Source: Rhizobium sophorae
GTDB taxonomy: Bacteria > Pseudomonadota > Alphaproteobacteria > Rhizobiales > Rhizobiaceae
Direction of reading: 5' to 3'
Assembly (NCBI RefSeq): GCF_013087515.1
Contig: NZ_JABFCN010000048.1
Span: forward strand, 248,001-312,000
Length of the DNA stretch: 64,000 nucleotides
Part shown: piece after piece, positions 54,042 to 64,000 of the stretch
Numbering within the stretch: position 1 is the stretch's first letter
Layout: every line of letters begins with the position of its first letter
The notes under the pieces: model-generated
Database searches by the model: none
What the model was told of the DNA's origin: nothing
The model's input: the letters and a program-made list of their open reading frames with translations, nothing else
Program-made: the position numbers and the translations under genes

Positions 54042-54872
54042 TTAATGTCCGAGCAGAATTGCGCCCGCTGCGACGATCAAGCAGGCGAGAATACGCCGAA
54101 ACGTCAGGGTTTCCTTCAGAAACAGCCAGCCGATCAGGACGGCGAAAACAACGCTCGTTTCCCGCAGCGCCGTGATCGGTCCGGCAGGCCCGAGCGAGAA
54201 GGCCGCGACGACAACCCCGTAGGCGATCATAGCGACCAGTCCGCCGCCAAGCGCCTTCCATGTATCCGGCGCTCGAAAATCGACGATGAGCCGCCTGCGC
54301 ATGGCGATGAACATGGCTGGAAGAAACGTGCCGTAGAGCACCAATACCCAGGCTGTATATGTGCCGCTCGCACTGGTCTGCCGCACACCGATGGAATCGA
54401 CGGTAGCATAGGCGGCGATGATCGTCCCGGTCGCGAGAGCAAGCAGATTGGACGCGGTGGAGGCTCTGCGTTTGCCAAGCGACAGGCTCATGATTCCCAG
54501 AGCGACAAGCACGACGCCAGCAATCTGGGAAAGGTCCGGACGATCGCCCGCGATGATGAAGCCGCCAATTGTCACCAGAAGCGGGACAGTCCCGCGAACG
54601 ATCGGGTAGACCTGTCCCAGTTCTCCATCTCGGTAGGCGGCGACGAGGAAGACGCTGTAACCCACCTGAAGGGCGGCCGAGAGTAGAATATAGGGCCACG
54701 CGTCAGATGTCGGCAGGGGATAGACGAACAGGAACGGCAGGGCCACGGTCGTACTGGCAAAGCTCATGACGGTAACGGTCCGGAGCCGATCACCGCCGCT
54801 ACGCAGGAATGCGTTCCAGGTCGCGTGCAAGATCGCTGCAAAGAGCGCCAAGCCGATAACGATAGCGCTCAT
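54042..54872 (-). CDS. DMT-superfamily (EamA-type) transporter
   Basis: 276 residues from ATG at 54872, which overlaps the TetR stop as ATGA; the longer open frame upstream to 55139 is antisense-like and not used. About ten hydrophobic helices in two five-helix repeats are visible, with the second-repeat motif RETSVVFAVLIGWLFLKETLTFRR typical of EamA proteins. It would export or import a small metabolite or drug. Being the second gene in the tetR operon, it is probably the target of that repressor. Confidence 0.87.
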   Translation of the reverse strand: MSAIVIGLALFAAILHATWNAFLRSGGDRLRTVTVMSFASTTVALPFLFVYPLPTSDAWPYILLSAALQVGYSVFLVAAYRDGELGQVYPIVRGTVPLLVTIGGFIIAGDRPDLSQIAGVVLVALGIMSLSLGKRRASTASNLLALATGTIIAAYATVDSIGVRQTSASGTYTAWVLVLYGTFLPAMFIAMRRRLIVDFRAPDTWKALGGGLVAMIAYGVVVAAFSLGPAGPITALRETSVVFAVLIGWLFLKETLTFRRILACLIVAAGAILLGH

Positions 54873-55450
54873 TGTCGTATTTCCGCCGAGAGAATCCCGG
54901 TCGCGATCCTTCGAGCGTTGTTGATCGCTTCCTTTCCTTGTGCCATCTGCGCGAGGAGGGTCGCCCCTTCGATCAGCATGAACAGGCTCATGGCGGCTTG
55001 CTTCGCACGATCGTCCGGTATGGATTTCGCCAGGATGCGGTGCAGCCGCTCCTGAAGATCGCGCTTCTGCCGCATGACGGCCTCGAACACAGCATGTTTC
55101 GGCTCCCCGAATTCGGCAAGCGCGTGCTGAAACAAGCATCCGTGGAAATCCGGACTGTCGAACCAGCGTTCATGCCATTCGAAAATTGCGAGGATGCTCT
55201 CTTGCGGCGACAATGCCGCTTCGGCCAGCCGGTCGAGTTGGCGTTTGAATCTTTCCGCCCGCCAGTCCAGAACCTCGACAATGAGGCCGTCCTTACTTGG
55301 GAAATGCCGATACATAGTCATCTTTGCGACGGCAGCCTCGGCAATGATCTTGTCTATGCCGGTGGCGTGGAAGCCGTCTCGTTTGAAGAGGCGATAGGCG
55401 GTTTCAACGATATGTTGGCGTTTCTCGGCGGCGTCGGCGCGAAGCGACAT
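54869..55450 (-). CDS. TetR-family transcriptional repressor
   Basis: 193 residues from ATG at 55450 (AAGG upstream); the frame is open to 55489. The N-terminal helix-turn-helix reads RQHIVETAYRLFKRDGFHATGIDKIIAEAAVAKMTMYRHFPSKDGLI, the canonical TetR pattern. The ligand-binding part contains FHGCLFQHALAEF, common in AcrR/LmrA-like drug and quinone sensors. Its stop overlaps the DMT transporter start. An 18-bp palindromic candidate operator lies just upstream of the gene, which suggests autorepression of the two-gene operon. Confidence 0.9.
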   Translation of the reverse strand: MSLRADAAEKRQHIVETAYRLFKRDGFHATGIDKIIAEAAVAKMTMYRHFPSKDGLIVEVLDWRAERFKRQLDRLAEAALSPQESILAIFEWHERWFDSPDFHGCLFQHALAEFGEPKHAVFEAVMRQKRDLQERLHRILAKSIPDDRAKQAAMSLFMLIEGATLLAQMAQGKEAINNARRIATGILSAEIRQ

Positions 55451-55470
55451 AGGAAACCTTAAAACAGAAA

Positions 55471-55488
55471 TGATACAGACCTGTCTCA
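55471..55488. promoter_or_regulatory. Candidate TetR operator
   Basis: TGATACAGACCTGTCTCA: the two 9-base halves match at 7 of 9 positions as inverted repeats (core ACAG-CTGT). It starts 21 bases upstream of the tetR ATG. Confidence 0.5.
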
Positions 55489-55624
55489 CTCATATATGTG
55501 CCGCCAACTTTGGTCAACGGGCGATCGCACAGAGATGCATTGCCCAATCTCCCGATTGAGACGACAGTTTTCCGTCTGATTTTCACAGCGTCGCAAAAAT
55601 CAGCCTTCTGCGGCGCTTGCCATT

Positions 55625-56905
55625 TCAGAAATGGGCAGCGCCCGGATCGAGTTGCGGACTGTCTCCCGGATGAGTGAACAGCTTGCCGTTTTCCGCCCAG
55701 AGGGTGGCTGCGATCGTCACCGCGCCGAAAAGCGCGAAGCCGCCGAAGAGCGGCTGTACCGTGCCGTTGAACATCTGGCCGACCAAGCCGCCGAGGATGG
55801 CACCGAAGGTGGTGGAGACGAAGCCGGTGATGGCGGTCGCCGTGCCGGCGAGATTGCCCATCGGTTCGAGGCTGATCGCAGTAAAATTGGTGGCGATCAG
55901 CGCAAACATCATCAGCACGATGGTGAAGATGCCGTAGGCGACGGCGAAATCCGGCTTGCCGGCCAGCGAATAGAAAAAGCCGGCAGCCGATAGCGCCGTG
56001 AAGATCAGCAAGGCAGCGTGCGAGATGCGGCGCATGCCGAATTTGCGTACGAAGAAGCCGTTGGCGAAATTGGCGACGGCAATGCCGCCGGCGGTGGCCG
56101 CAAAGGCGATCGGCAACCATTCGCCAAGGCCATAGACCTCGCCGAAGACCTGCTGCACCGAGATCACATAGGCGCTGATGACGCCGGTGAACATGGTGAG
56201 CCCGATCATGTAGCCACAGGTGATGCGGTTTGTGAGCACGGTCTTGAAGCCATCCACGACGGAGCCGACCGACAGCGGCAGCCGCTCTTCCGGTGGCAGC
56301 GATTCCTTCAGCCGCAGGAAAGCCCAGACGAAGAGGATGGTAGCGATGATCCCGAGCAGGATGAAGATCCAGTGCCAGTTGGCATAGAGGATGATGAGCT
56401 GGCCGACGGAAGGGGCAACGATCGGCACGATCATGAAGACGATCATCACATAGGACATGACACGGGCCATTTCGCGGCCACCGAAGCAGTCGCGTACCAT
56501 GGCCATGGTGGTGATGCGCACCGCAGCGCCGCCCACACCCTGAATGAAACGCATGACGAGCAGCATTTCGAAGCTGCCGGTTGCGGCCGCAGCAAACATT
56601 CCGACAATATAGCAGGCTAGGCCACCGAGCAGGATGTTGCGGCGGCCGAACGTATCCGAAAGGCTGCCGAAGAATATCTGCGAGACGCCGAATCCTAAGA
56701 AGAACACGCCGATGATCAACTGCGCGTCGTTGGTATTGGTGACGCCGAGCGAATGGCCGATATTGGGCAATGCCGGCAGCATGCTGTCGATCGCCATAGC
56801 AACGCTGGCGGTCATGATGGCGATGGTAACGACAAATTCGCCAAAACCCATGCCGATGCGGCGGGAGCCCTGGTTTTCCTGGTGCGGTTTATGCGGCGGC
56901 GTCAT
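55625..56905 (-). CDS. Bcr/CflA-type MFS multidrug efflux pump, copy 1
   Basis: 426 residues with 12 membrane helices. The drug/proton antiporter signature is seen as PLSD-type GSLSDTFGRRNILLGGLA in loop 2-3 and the motif C-like region MRFIQGVGGAAVRITTMAMVRD. The closest layout is Bcr/CflA (bicyclomycin resistance-like). The N-terminal 15 residues are polar, so a later start at Met19 is possible. It lies next to a second pump of the same type on the same strand, 35 bases apart. Confidence 0.87.
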   Translation of the reverse strand: MTPPHKPHQENQGSRRIGMGFGEFVVTIAIMTASVAMAIDSMLPALPNIGHSLGVTNTNDAQLIIGVFFLGFGVSQIFFGSLSDTFGRRNILLGGLACYIVGMFAAAATGSFEMLLVMRFIQGVGGAAVRITTMAMVRDCFGGREMARVMSYVMIVFMIVPIVAPSVGQLIILYANWHWIFILLGIIATILFVWAFLRLKESLPPEERLPLSVGSVVDGFKTVLTNRITCGYMIGLTMFTGVISAYVISVQQVFGEVYGLGEWLPIAFAATAGGIAVANFANGFFVRKFGMRRISHAALLIFTALSAAGFFYSLAGKPDFAVAYGIFTIVLMMFALIATNFTAISLEPMGNLAGTATAITGFVSTTFGAILGGLVGQMFNGTVQPLFGGFALFGAVTIAATLWAENGKLFTHPGDSPQLDPGAAHF

Positions 56906-56940
56906 GTGGTGAAATCCCGGATGCGAATGAGGCCCACCGT

Positions 56941-58188
56941 TCAGACGGCTGGGTTCTGCGATTGGAAGAGGCGGCCCCTTTCGGCGATCACCACGAAGAC
57001 GAGCCCGATGATCGACACGGTGAAATAACCGGCGACCATCGGCAGTGCTGTGCCGTCGAAGGCCTGGCCGATGCCGGCGCCGATGATGGCGCCGCCGACC
57101 GTGCTCATGAAGCCGAGGACGGAGGAGGCGGTGCCGGCGACGTGGCCGAGCGGCTCCATGGCGAGCGAATTGAAGTTCGAGCCGATCCAGCCGAACTGGA
57201 ACATGGAAAGGCCGAAGAAGGAGATGAACAGAGTGAAGGGCATCGGCTCGGTGCTGGCCATCTGGACGATTAGCCAGATGGTGTTGATGGCGATGAAGCC
57301 GATGAGCGAACCGTGCGACAGGCGGCGCATGCCGAGCTTGCCGACGAAGCGCGAATTGAAGAAGGACGACAAAGACATGAAGATCGCCACGCCGGCGAAG
57401 GCGAAGGGGAAATAGACGCCGAGATCGTAAATACCGACATAGACCTGCTGGGCGGAATTGATGAAACCGAAGAGCGCGCCGAAGATGAAGGTGCTGGCGA
57501 TGGTGTAACAGAGCGCCGCGCGATTGGTCAGCACCAGCTTGAAGGCGCCGAAGATTGAGCGGGCAGTGAAGGGGCGGACGTTCTGCGGATGCAAGGTTTC
57601 CGGAAGACGGAGATAGGCCCAGACGGCGATAGCAGTCGCCATCGCGGCGATGAAGAGGAAGATCAGGTGCCAGTTGCCGAAGAACATGACGATCTGGCCA
57701 GTGCCCGGCGCAATGACCGGCACGATCATGAAGACCATCATGATTAGCGACATGACTTCAGCCATCTGCCGGCCGCCATAGATATCGCGAACGATGGAGA
57801 CGGTGATGACGCGGGTTGCGGCGGAGCCGACACCCTGAATGAAGCGCAGGGCGAGTAACCCAGCAAAGGAAGGAACGAAGACGATACTAATAGCGGACAG
57901 GATATAGATGACGAGGCCGATGAGAAGCGGCGTGCGGCGGCCGAAACGGTCGGAGAGCGGACCGTAGAACAGCTGGGCGCAGCCGAAGCCGAGCAGATAG
58001 GTGGAGACGACGAATTGCCGGTGGTTCTCGCTCTCGACGCCGAGGCTCGCGCCGATCTGCTGCAAGGCCGGGAGCATGATATCGATCGCCAGCGAGTTAA
58101 TGGCCATCAGGAAGGCTGCGAGCGCGATGAATTCTCGCTTGCCCATGGGCAGGCGGCCCGCGGACACGGCTTGTGAAGAATCTGTCAC
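56941..58188 (-). CDS. Bcr/CflA-type MFS multidrug efflux pump, copy 2
   Basis: 415 residues from GTG at 58188 with GGGAA upstream. The same plan as the neighbouring pump: PLSDRFGRRTPLLIGLVIY in loop 2-3 and ALRFIQGVGSAATRVITVSIVRD in helix 5. The two share many matching positions (FNSRFVGKLGMRRLSHGSLI versus FANGFFVRKFGMRRISHAALL), so they are tandem paralogues; they may pump different drugs. Upstream lies grxD on the same strand, about 95 bases apart. Confidence 0.88.
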   Translation of the reverse strand: MTDSSQAVSAGRLPMGKREFIALAAFLMAINSLAIDIMLPALQQIGASLGVESENHRQFVVSTYLLGFGCAQLFYGPLSDRFGRRTPLLIGLVIYILSAISIVFVPSFAGLLALRFIQGVGSAATRVITVSIVRDIYGGRQMAEVMSLIMMVFMIVPVIAPGTGQIVMFFGNWHLIFLFIAAMATAIAVWAYLRLPETLHPQNVRPFTARSIFGAFKLVLTNRAALCYTIASTFIFGALFGFINSAQQVYVGIYDLGVYFPFAFAGVAIFMSLSSFFNSRFVGKLGMRRLSHGSLIGFIAINTIWLIVQMASTEPMPFTLFISFFGLSMFQFGWIGSNFNSLAMEPLGHVAGTASSVLGFMSTVGGAIIGAGIGQAFDGTALPMVAGYFTVSIIGLVFVVIAERGRLFQSQNPAV

Positions 58189-58283
58189 AATGAAATTCCC
58201 ATAAACAGGTCAAGGCGCTGCTGGCCGCAGCGCCTCGAACTCAAGAAACAGATTTGGAAACCGGGCGGACGTCCGGTGACCGG

Positions 58284-58619
58284 TCAGGAGGCGGCGCGCA
58301 CCGCGATGCCATTTTCCTGGAGATGCTGCTGCAGTTCACCAGCCTGGAACATTTCCCGGACGATGTCGCAACCGCCGACGAACTCGCCCTTTACATAGAG
58401 CTGCGGGATCGTCGGCCAGTTGGAATATTCCTTGATGCCCTGGCGGATTTCCGAATCGGCGAGCACGTTGACGCCCTTGTAGTCGACGCCGATGTAATCG
58501 AGAATCTGCACGACCTGCCCGGAGAAACCGCACTGCGGAAACTGCGGCGTGCCCTTCATGAAGAGGACGACGTCGTTGCTCTTGATTTCGTTGTCGATGA
58601 ATTCGCGAATGCCGCTCAT
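58284..58619 (-). CDS. grxD: Monothiol (CGFS) glutaredoxin, Grx4/GrxD type
   Basis: 111 residues from ATG at 58619 (AAGGA upstream). The CGFS active site begins at Cys30 in [15 protein letters not shown], with the cis-Pro segment [20 protein letters not shown] that binds glutathione. CGFS glutaredoxins hold a [2Fe-2S] cluster between two protomers or with a BolA protein, delivering Fe-S clusters and sensing iron. A BolA gene lies 1.8 kb upstream on the same strand, the usual neighbourhood in Rhizobiales, interrupted here by two genes. Confidence 0.95.
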   Translation of the reverse strand: MSGIREFIDNEIKSNDVVLFMKGTPQFPQCGFSGQVVQILDYIGVDYKGVNVLADSEIRQGIKEYSNWPTIPQLYVKGEFVGGCDIVREMFQAGELQQHLQENGIAVRAAS

Positions 58620-58792
58620 GGGACCTAATCCTTTCAACAGGCGGGTTAAAGGCCCACCGTTTCAATCGTTGCCTTTAGATAGCATGCGACGGCAGGAATT
58701 CCAGCCGCCCGAACCAAAAAAAGACCAATTCGGGCTGGGCCTCGCTGAGGATTGTTGCCGTCGCGTTACGGTCGGAGTTTTTGCCGCTCGCC

Positions 58793-59023
58793 TCAGCTGC
58801 GACGCTGGCGGCTGCGGCCGGCGGCGGTGCGGCGCTTGCTGACCTGTTTGCGGGCGGGCTTGGCCTTGGCCGAGATCGTCTTGCGCGTTGCCGTCGTCGG
58901 CGCGGCGGGGCCCGTCTTCCGCCTCCTGCGCTTCGTGGTAGCGCGGCCGGTGGTTTTCTTCAGGATTTCCTTCAGCACGGTGTCGACGACGCCCGATATC
59001 AATTCTTTCATTAGGTCGGCCAC
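58793..59023 (-). CDS. Small highly basic protein with histone-tail-like C-terminus
   Basis: 76 residues from GTG at 59023, supported by a strong GGAGGGG site 4 bases upstream. The first 23 residues form a hydrophobic-amphipathic helix (MADLMKELISGVVDTVLKEI). The remaining 50 are almost only Lys, Arg, Ala, Thr, Ser and Pro (KKTTGRATTKRRRRKTG, TAAGRSRQRRS), like histone H1 or AlgP tails. A nucleic-acid-binding or membrane-associated role is inferred. It lies on the minus strand between grxD and the hydrolase-like gene. Confidence 0.62.
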   Translation of the reverse strand: MADLMKELISGVVDTVLKEILKKTTGRATTKRRRRKTGPAAPTTATRKTISAKAKPARKQVSKRRTAAGRSRQRRS

Positions 59024-59186
59024 AAAACCCCTCCGTTCGTGTTGGAAACGAGATGGCTACTATTGAATTCCGGAAGAGTTCGGTTAGCAAGACCGCTTCG
59101 AGACCGTAGCTGCTTTTTCGCCGATATAAGTGACCAGCAGCCGGATCGCAGCAACAAGCCGGCCATTGCCCGGCCGGAAGAACGAA

Positions 59187-60368
59187 ATGAAATTGATCGA
59201 GAATCGGGTCGTCCTGCACTTTCCCGGCTTCGAGCCGCTCGACGGCGTTGCCCACAGGGCGCGCTACGAGCGTTCGGCGAGGCAGAGTGCCGCCGTCTGG
59301 GGTTATTCGGTTGAGACGGGGCCAGTGGACGAGGGGAGCGATCCGGTCAGTTTCGACGTCAGGACGGCTGAGCGGGTAGCGGCGCCCGAGGCAGGGACCG
59401 GTTCCCCAGGCTGGCAGACGAAGAGCCGCATCCATATGGTCGATCACCATATACTGGTGCGCAAGCTGCGTGCCGGCAATACACTGAGCCACATCATTGC
59501 GGGCTTCCGAAGCTGCGCCGAGATCATCTTGGAAGGCGGGATGCGGGGATATTTCCGCCACGCCTGGCGCTTCGGCCTGTTCTTCCTCTTCCCGTTCCTC
59601 CTGACGGCTCTGGCGATTGCGCTGACGGCGCAGATCGCCGTCATGCCCTATAGTCTCGGCTTTTCGCCGTGGCACATGCTCTGGAGTGGGCCGCTGGCGC
59701 TCTGTTTCTTCATCTTCGCCTTCCTGCCATTTTCCGAACGCTTCCATACGCTGCATCTCTTTGCCGATTGGGAAATGGCGGTGGCGCTCGGCCGGATGAA
59801 CCGGGCCGATTTCAGCGACTGGCTCGAGGATCGGGCCACTGCCGTGCGCAAGGCGCTAGACGAAGAGGCGGACGAATATGTGATCTCCTCGCATAGCATG
59901 GGATCGAGCGTCGCCGCCCATGTCATCGGCATATTGCTGGAAAGGGAACCGGAGATTTTCAGGGGCAAGCGCGTGGTGTTTGCCACACTCGGGAGCGCCA
60001 TCCTGCAATGCGCGCTGATGTCATCGGCAACGCTGCTTCGCGCCCGCGTCGGGCTGATCGCCCGCTGTCCCGAGATTTCCTGGCTCGACGTGCAGTGCCT
60101 GACGGATTCGATCAATTTCTACAAGGTGCCGGTCGTTGCCGTCTCCGGCCATGCGGATGCGCCTCAAGCGAAGATGATCCTGATCCGCGTCAAGCAGATG
60201 CTGACGCGCGAGCACTATCGCAGGATCCGCAAAGACCAGCTGCGCGTCCACCGGCAATATGTGCTTGGACCCGATCTGCAAGCGCCCTTCGACTTCACGC
60301 TTTTGACATCCGGGCCGATGCCGGCCTCGGTCTTTGCCGATCCCGACGAAAAGAGAATGCCCGGCTGA
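59187..60368 (+). CDS. Membrane protein with alpha/beta-hydrolase (lipase-like) nucleophile motif
   Basis: 393 residues from ATG at 59187 (GGAAGAACGAA upstream); the frame is open to 59130. Two membrane helices at about 130-153 and 166-182 sit in the middle. Before them is a soluble N-terminal part with polar charged residues; after them is an alpha/beta-hydrolase-like core with the nucleophile elbow SSHSMG, Ser237 in the place of the usual GxSxG serine (first Gly is Ser). A possible acid is in VVAVSGHADAPQAK and a late His is less clear. I do not recognise a named family. It sits alone on the plus strand between bolA and the basic-protein gene. Confidence 0.7.
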   Translation: MKLIENRVVLHFPGFEPLDGVAHRARYERSARQSAAVWGYSVETGPVDEGSDPVSFDVRTAERVAAPEAGTGSPGWQTKSRIHMVDHHILVRKLRAGNTLSHIIAGFRSCAEIILEGGMRGYFRHAWRFGLFFLFPFLLTALAIALTAQIAVMPYSLGFSPWHMLWSGPLALCFFIFAFLPFSERFHTLHLFADWEMAVALGRMNRADFSDWLEDRATAVRKALDEEADEYVISSHSMGSSVAAHVIGILLEREPEIFRGKRVVFATLGSAILQCALMSSATLLRARVGLIARCPEISWLDVQCLTDSINFYKVPVVAVSGHADAPQAKMILIRVKQMLTREHYRRIRKDQLRVHRQYVLGPDLQAPFDFTLLTSGPMPASVFADPDEKRMPG

Positions 60369-60379
60369 GGGCCGGGCAT
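60357..60379. terminator. Hairpin overlapping the stop of the hydrolase-like gene
   Basis: ATGCCCGGC and GCCGGGCAT are perfect 9-bp arms around tgagg, and the loop holds the stop codon. No T run follows on either strand, so a terminating role is uncertain; bolA converges from the other side 25 bases away. Confidence 0.35.
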
Positions 60380-60403
60380 CGTCATCCGGATTGCGTCGGG
60401 GCT

Positions 60404-60637
60404 CTATTCCGGCGCGGAGGTCTGCAGGGCCAGAGCATGCAGGACGCCGCCCATATTGCCCTTCAGCGCCTCGTAGACCATCTGGTGCTGCTGCACGCGG
60501 CTCTTGCCGCGGAAGGCTTCGGCGACGACTTCGGCGGCGTAGTGATCGCCGTCGCCCGCCAGATCGCGGATCGTCACCTTGGCACCGGGAATCCCAGCCT
60601 TGATCATGTCTTCGATATCGCCGGGTTTCATGGCCAT
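60404..60637 (-). CDS. BolA-family protein
   Basis: 77 residues from ATG at 60637, with AAGGAG 9 bases upstream. It has the BolA pattern VTIRDLAGDGDHYAAEVVAEAFRGKSRVQQHQMVYEALKG, with the conserved His that helps bind a [2Fe-2S] cluster together with a CGFS glutaredoxin. The C-terminus ends GGVLHALALQT, as in the small BolA2-like group. It starts 20 bases after the purL stop, so it is probably co-transcribed with purL. The glutaredoxin partner grxD is 1.8 kb away. Confidence 0.92.
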   Translation of the reverse strand: MAMKPGDIEDMIKAGIPGAKVTIRDLAGDGDHYAAEVVAEAFRGKSRVQQHQMVYEALKGNMGGVLHALALQTSAPE

Positions 60638-60656
60638 GATCGTTACTCCTTGCGCA

Positions 60657-62933
<2,277 letters not shown>

Positions 62934-63104
62934 CTATGTAGGGACGGCGCGCGACAGGAAAATGCCCGCCGTCAACAGAGGGCGGGCGACTTCTTCGGCC
63001 CGGTACGGGCGGCCGCTTCTCAGAGTCTGTTTGACAACTTGCTTTTGATTCTCGATCCATAGAATGGTGCAAGGCTCCGGCCTCAGCTTTTGTGTGCCGC
63101 TGAT

Positions 63105-63120
63105 GTTTCCTATAGGAAAC
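63105..63120. promoter_or_regulatory. Perfect 16-bp palindrome, candidate operator of the AcnX gene
   Basis: GTTTCCTATAGGAAAC is a perfect inverted repeat 31 bases upstream of the ATG of the aconitase-X gene. The central TATAGG could double as a -10 element. Sites of the form TTTCC-N4-GGAAA are typical of IclR- or GntR-type catabolic regulators. Confidence 0.5.
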
Positions 63121-63151
63121 TTTTCTTCTTGGTTGATGGTATCGAAATACA

Positions 63152-64000
63152 ATGCCGGACATACAACAACAGGCAGACGAAAAGGTGTTTGCCGGGCGCG
63201 CGCTTGTGGCTGGCTTCGCTGCGGGGTCGATCGTATTCAGCGACACGGCGCTCAGCTTCTGGGGCGGCGTCAACTCCCGGACAGGAGAAGTCATCGACCG
63301 CCACCATCCCCTGTCGACACAGGTCCTGACAGGAAAGATTCTCGCCATCCCCGGCGGACGCGGCTCGTGTACGGGCAGCAGCGTGCTCATGGAGCTGATC
63401 ATGAACGGGCACGCCCCCGCCGGCATCGTGGTCTCGCGCCAGGAGGAAATACTGTCGCTCGGAGTGATCGTCGCTGACGAAGTGTTCGGCCGATCGATCC
63501 CCGTTGTCCAGCTCTCCGAAGACGACTTCGCCGAGCTGCATTCTATCCCTGAAGTCACCCTCATCGGCGACAAGGTCATCGCGAGCCGGATCGAAACCGC
63601 CCCCGGTTTCGATGTCGCCGATCGCACCTATGGAAATTCGATAGCGCTGACATTGAGGGATCGGTCCGCTTTGAACGGGGAAATGGGCAAGGCCGTACAG
63701 GTGGCAATGAGGGCCACGACGCGCATGGCTGAAATTCAGGGAGCGACGGAACTCATCGATATCTCCCAGGTCCATATCGATGGCTGCATCTACACCGGGC
63801 CGACCAGCCTGGAATTCGCGAAACGCATGCGGGACTGGGAGGGTAGGGTTGCCGTTCCAACGACCCTGAACTCGATATCGGTGGACCAGATGCGTTGGCG
63901 GGAGCAGGGCGTGTCTCCCGGCGTCGCCGGACCCGCATCCGAATTGGGTGAGGCCTACGCCTCCATGGGAGCACGAAAGACGTTCACCTGCGCGCCCTAT
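63152..64000 (+). CDS. Aconitase X-type dehydratase, probable cis-3-hydroxy-L-proline dehydratase (partial)
   Basis: The first 283 residues of an ORF that runs off the window. The N-terminal ~135 residues are an AcnX swivel domain (DUF126-like) with the motif PGGRGSCTGSSVLMELI at 68-84. The catalytic DUF521-type domain follows (MGKAVQVAMRATTRMAEIQG, DGCIYTGPTSLEF, MGARKTFTCAPY). In rhizobia and agrobacteria the fused two-domain AcnX proteins are cis-3-hydroxy-L-proline dehydratases that carry an Fe-S cluster. It is divergent from purL, and a perfect palindrome sits in front of it, suggesting an inducible catabolic operon extending to the right. Confidence 0.82.
   Translation, partial: MPDIQQQADEKVFAGRALVAGFAAGSIVFSDTALSFWGGVNSRTGEVIDRHHPLSTQVLTGKILAIPGGRGSCTGSSVLMELIMNGHAPAGIVVSRQEEILSLGVIVADEVFGRSIPVVQLSEDDFAELHSIPEVTLIGDKVIASRIETAPGFDVADRTYGNSIALTLRDRSALNGEMGKAVQVAMRATTRMAEIQGATELIDISQVHIDGCIYTGPTSLEFAKRMRDWEGRVAVPTTLNSISVDQMRWREQGVSPGVAGPASELGEAYASMGARKTFTCAPY

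Noticed and set aside
54873-55139. N-terminal extension of the DMT transporter
   Set aside because: It is antisense-like in composition, overlaps the TetR gene in another frame on the same strand, and the ATGA overlap at 54869-54872 gives a better start with a normal first helix.

Overview
The window looks like a core chromosomal segment of a Rhizobiales alphaproteobacterium, most likely Rhizobium (R. leguminosarum/R. etli group). The reasons are the high GC content, the SOS box of type GAAC-N7-GTAC at recA, the CckA kinase next to an orphan FliO-like gene, a Growth Pole Ring-like giant protein, a zinc-finger-less DksA, and intergenic mosaic and palindromic repeats typical of rhizobia. I see no rRNA, tRNA, CRISPR array, prophage or insertion sequence. 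The gene assignments come from reading motifs, not from database searches.

Layout. 0-10 kb: the tail of an RND pump, a histidine phosphatase, a metallophosphoesterase, an MFS transporter convergent with an enolase-superfamily racemase, a four-gene Mla-type lipid-transport operon (STAS-permease, ATPase, MCE protein, lipoprotein) and a GAF-GGDEF protein with a degenerate PilZ-like tail. 10-21 kb: a DD-carboxypeptidase, a stand-alone GlyRS-like class II synthetase core, the ~2,370-residue GPR-like polar-growth protein with twelve 44-residue repeats, an Hpt protein facing it across a CtrA-box-containing intergenic region, and a ferredoxin. 21-31 kb: a secreted HExxH protein, the folP-folB-folK operon, a secreted small protein, ycjX-ycjF, sixA, dksA, a DUF1062 protein and a FliO-like protein. 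30-40 kb: cckA, the pseudouridine-degradation pair psuK-psuG, recA and alaS. 40-50 kb: an AraC/GyrI-like regulator, a GST, a GNAT acetyltransferase, icd, a FUSC exporter, trmJ-murI, a HerA-like ATPase and rpsD. 50-64 kb: glsA, ttcA, two tandem IMPase-family genes, a TetR-DMT operon, two Bcr/CflA-type MFS pumps, grxD, a tiny basic protein, a membrane hydrolase-like protein, bolA, purL, and the start of an aconitase-X-type dehydratase that runs off the right edge.

How parts fit together. Several genes belong to cell-cycle and envelope control (cckA, GPR-like, Hpt, Mla, DD-carboxypeptidase, murI). Others are translation and DNA maintenance (recA, alaS, rpsD, trmJ, ttcA) and one-carbon or purine metabolism (fol operon, purL). 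BolA and the CGFS glutaredoxin are functional partners in Fe-S handling and lie on the same strand, separated here by two lineage-type genes.

No clearly new multi-gene system stands out. The most unusual items are the GlyRS-like core protein with a predicted promoter almost on top of a 33-codon leader ORF, the GPR repeat array with a CtrA box, the GAF-GGDEF-PilZ-like fusion, a strong minus-strand terminator ending a possible small RNA near 20.9 kb, and a perfect 20-bp palindrome placed at an activator position upstream of dksA.
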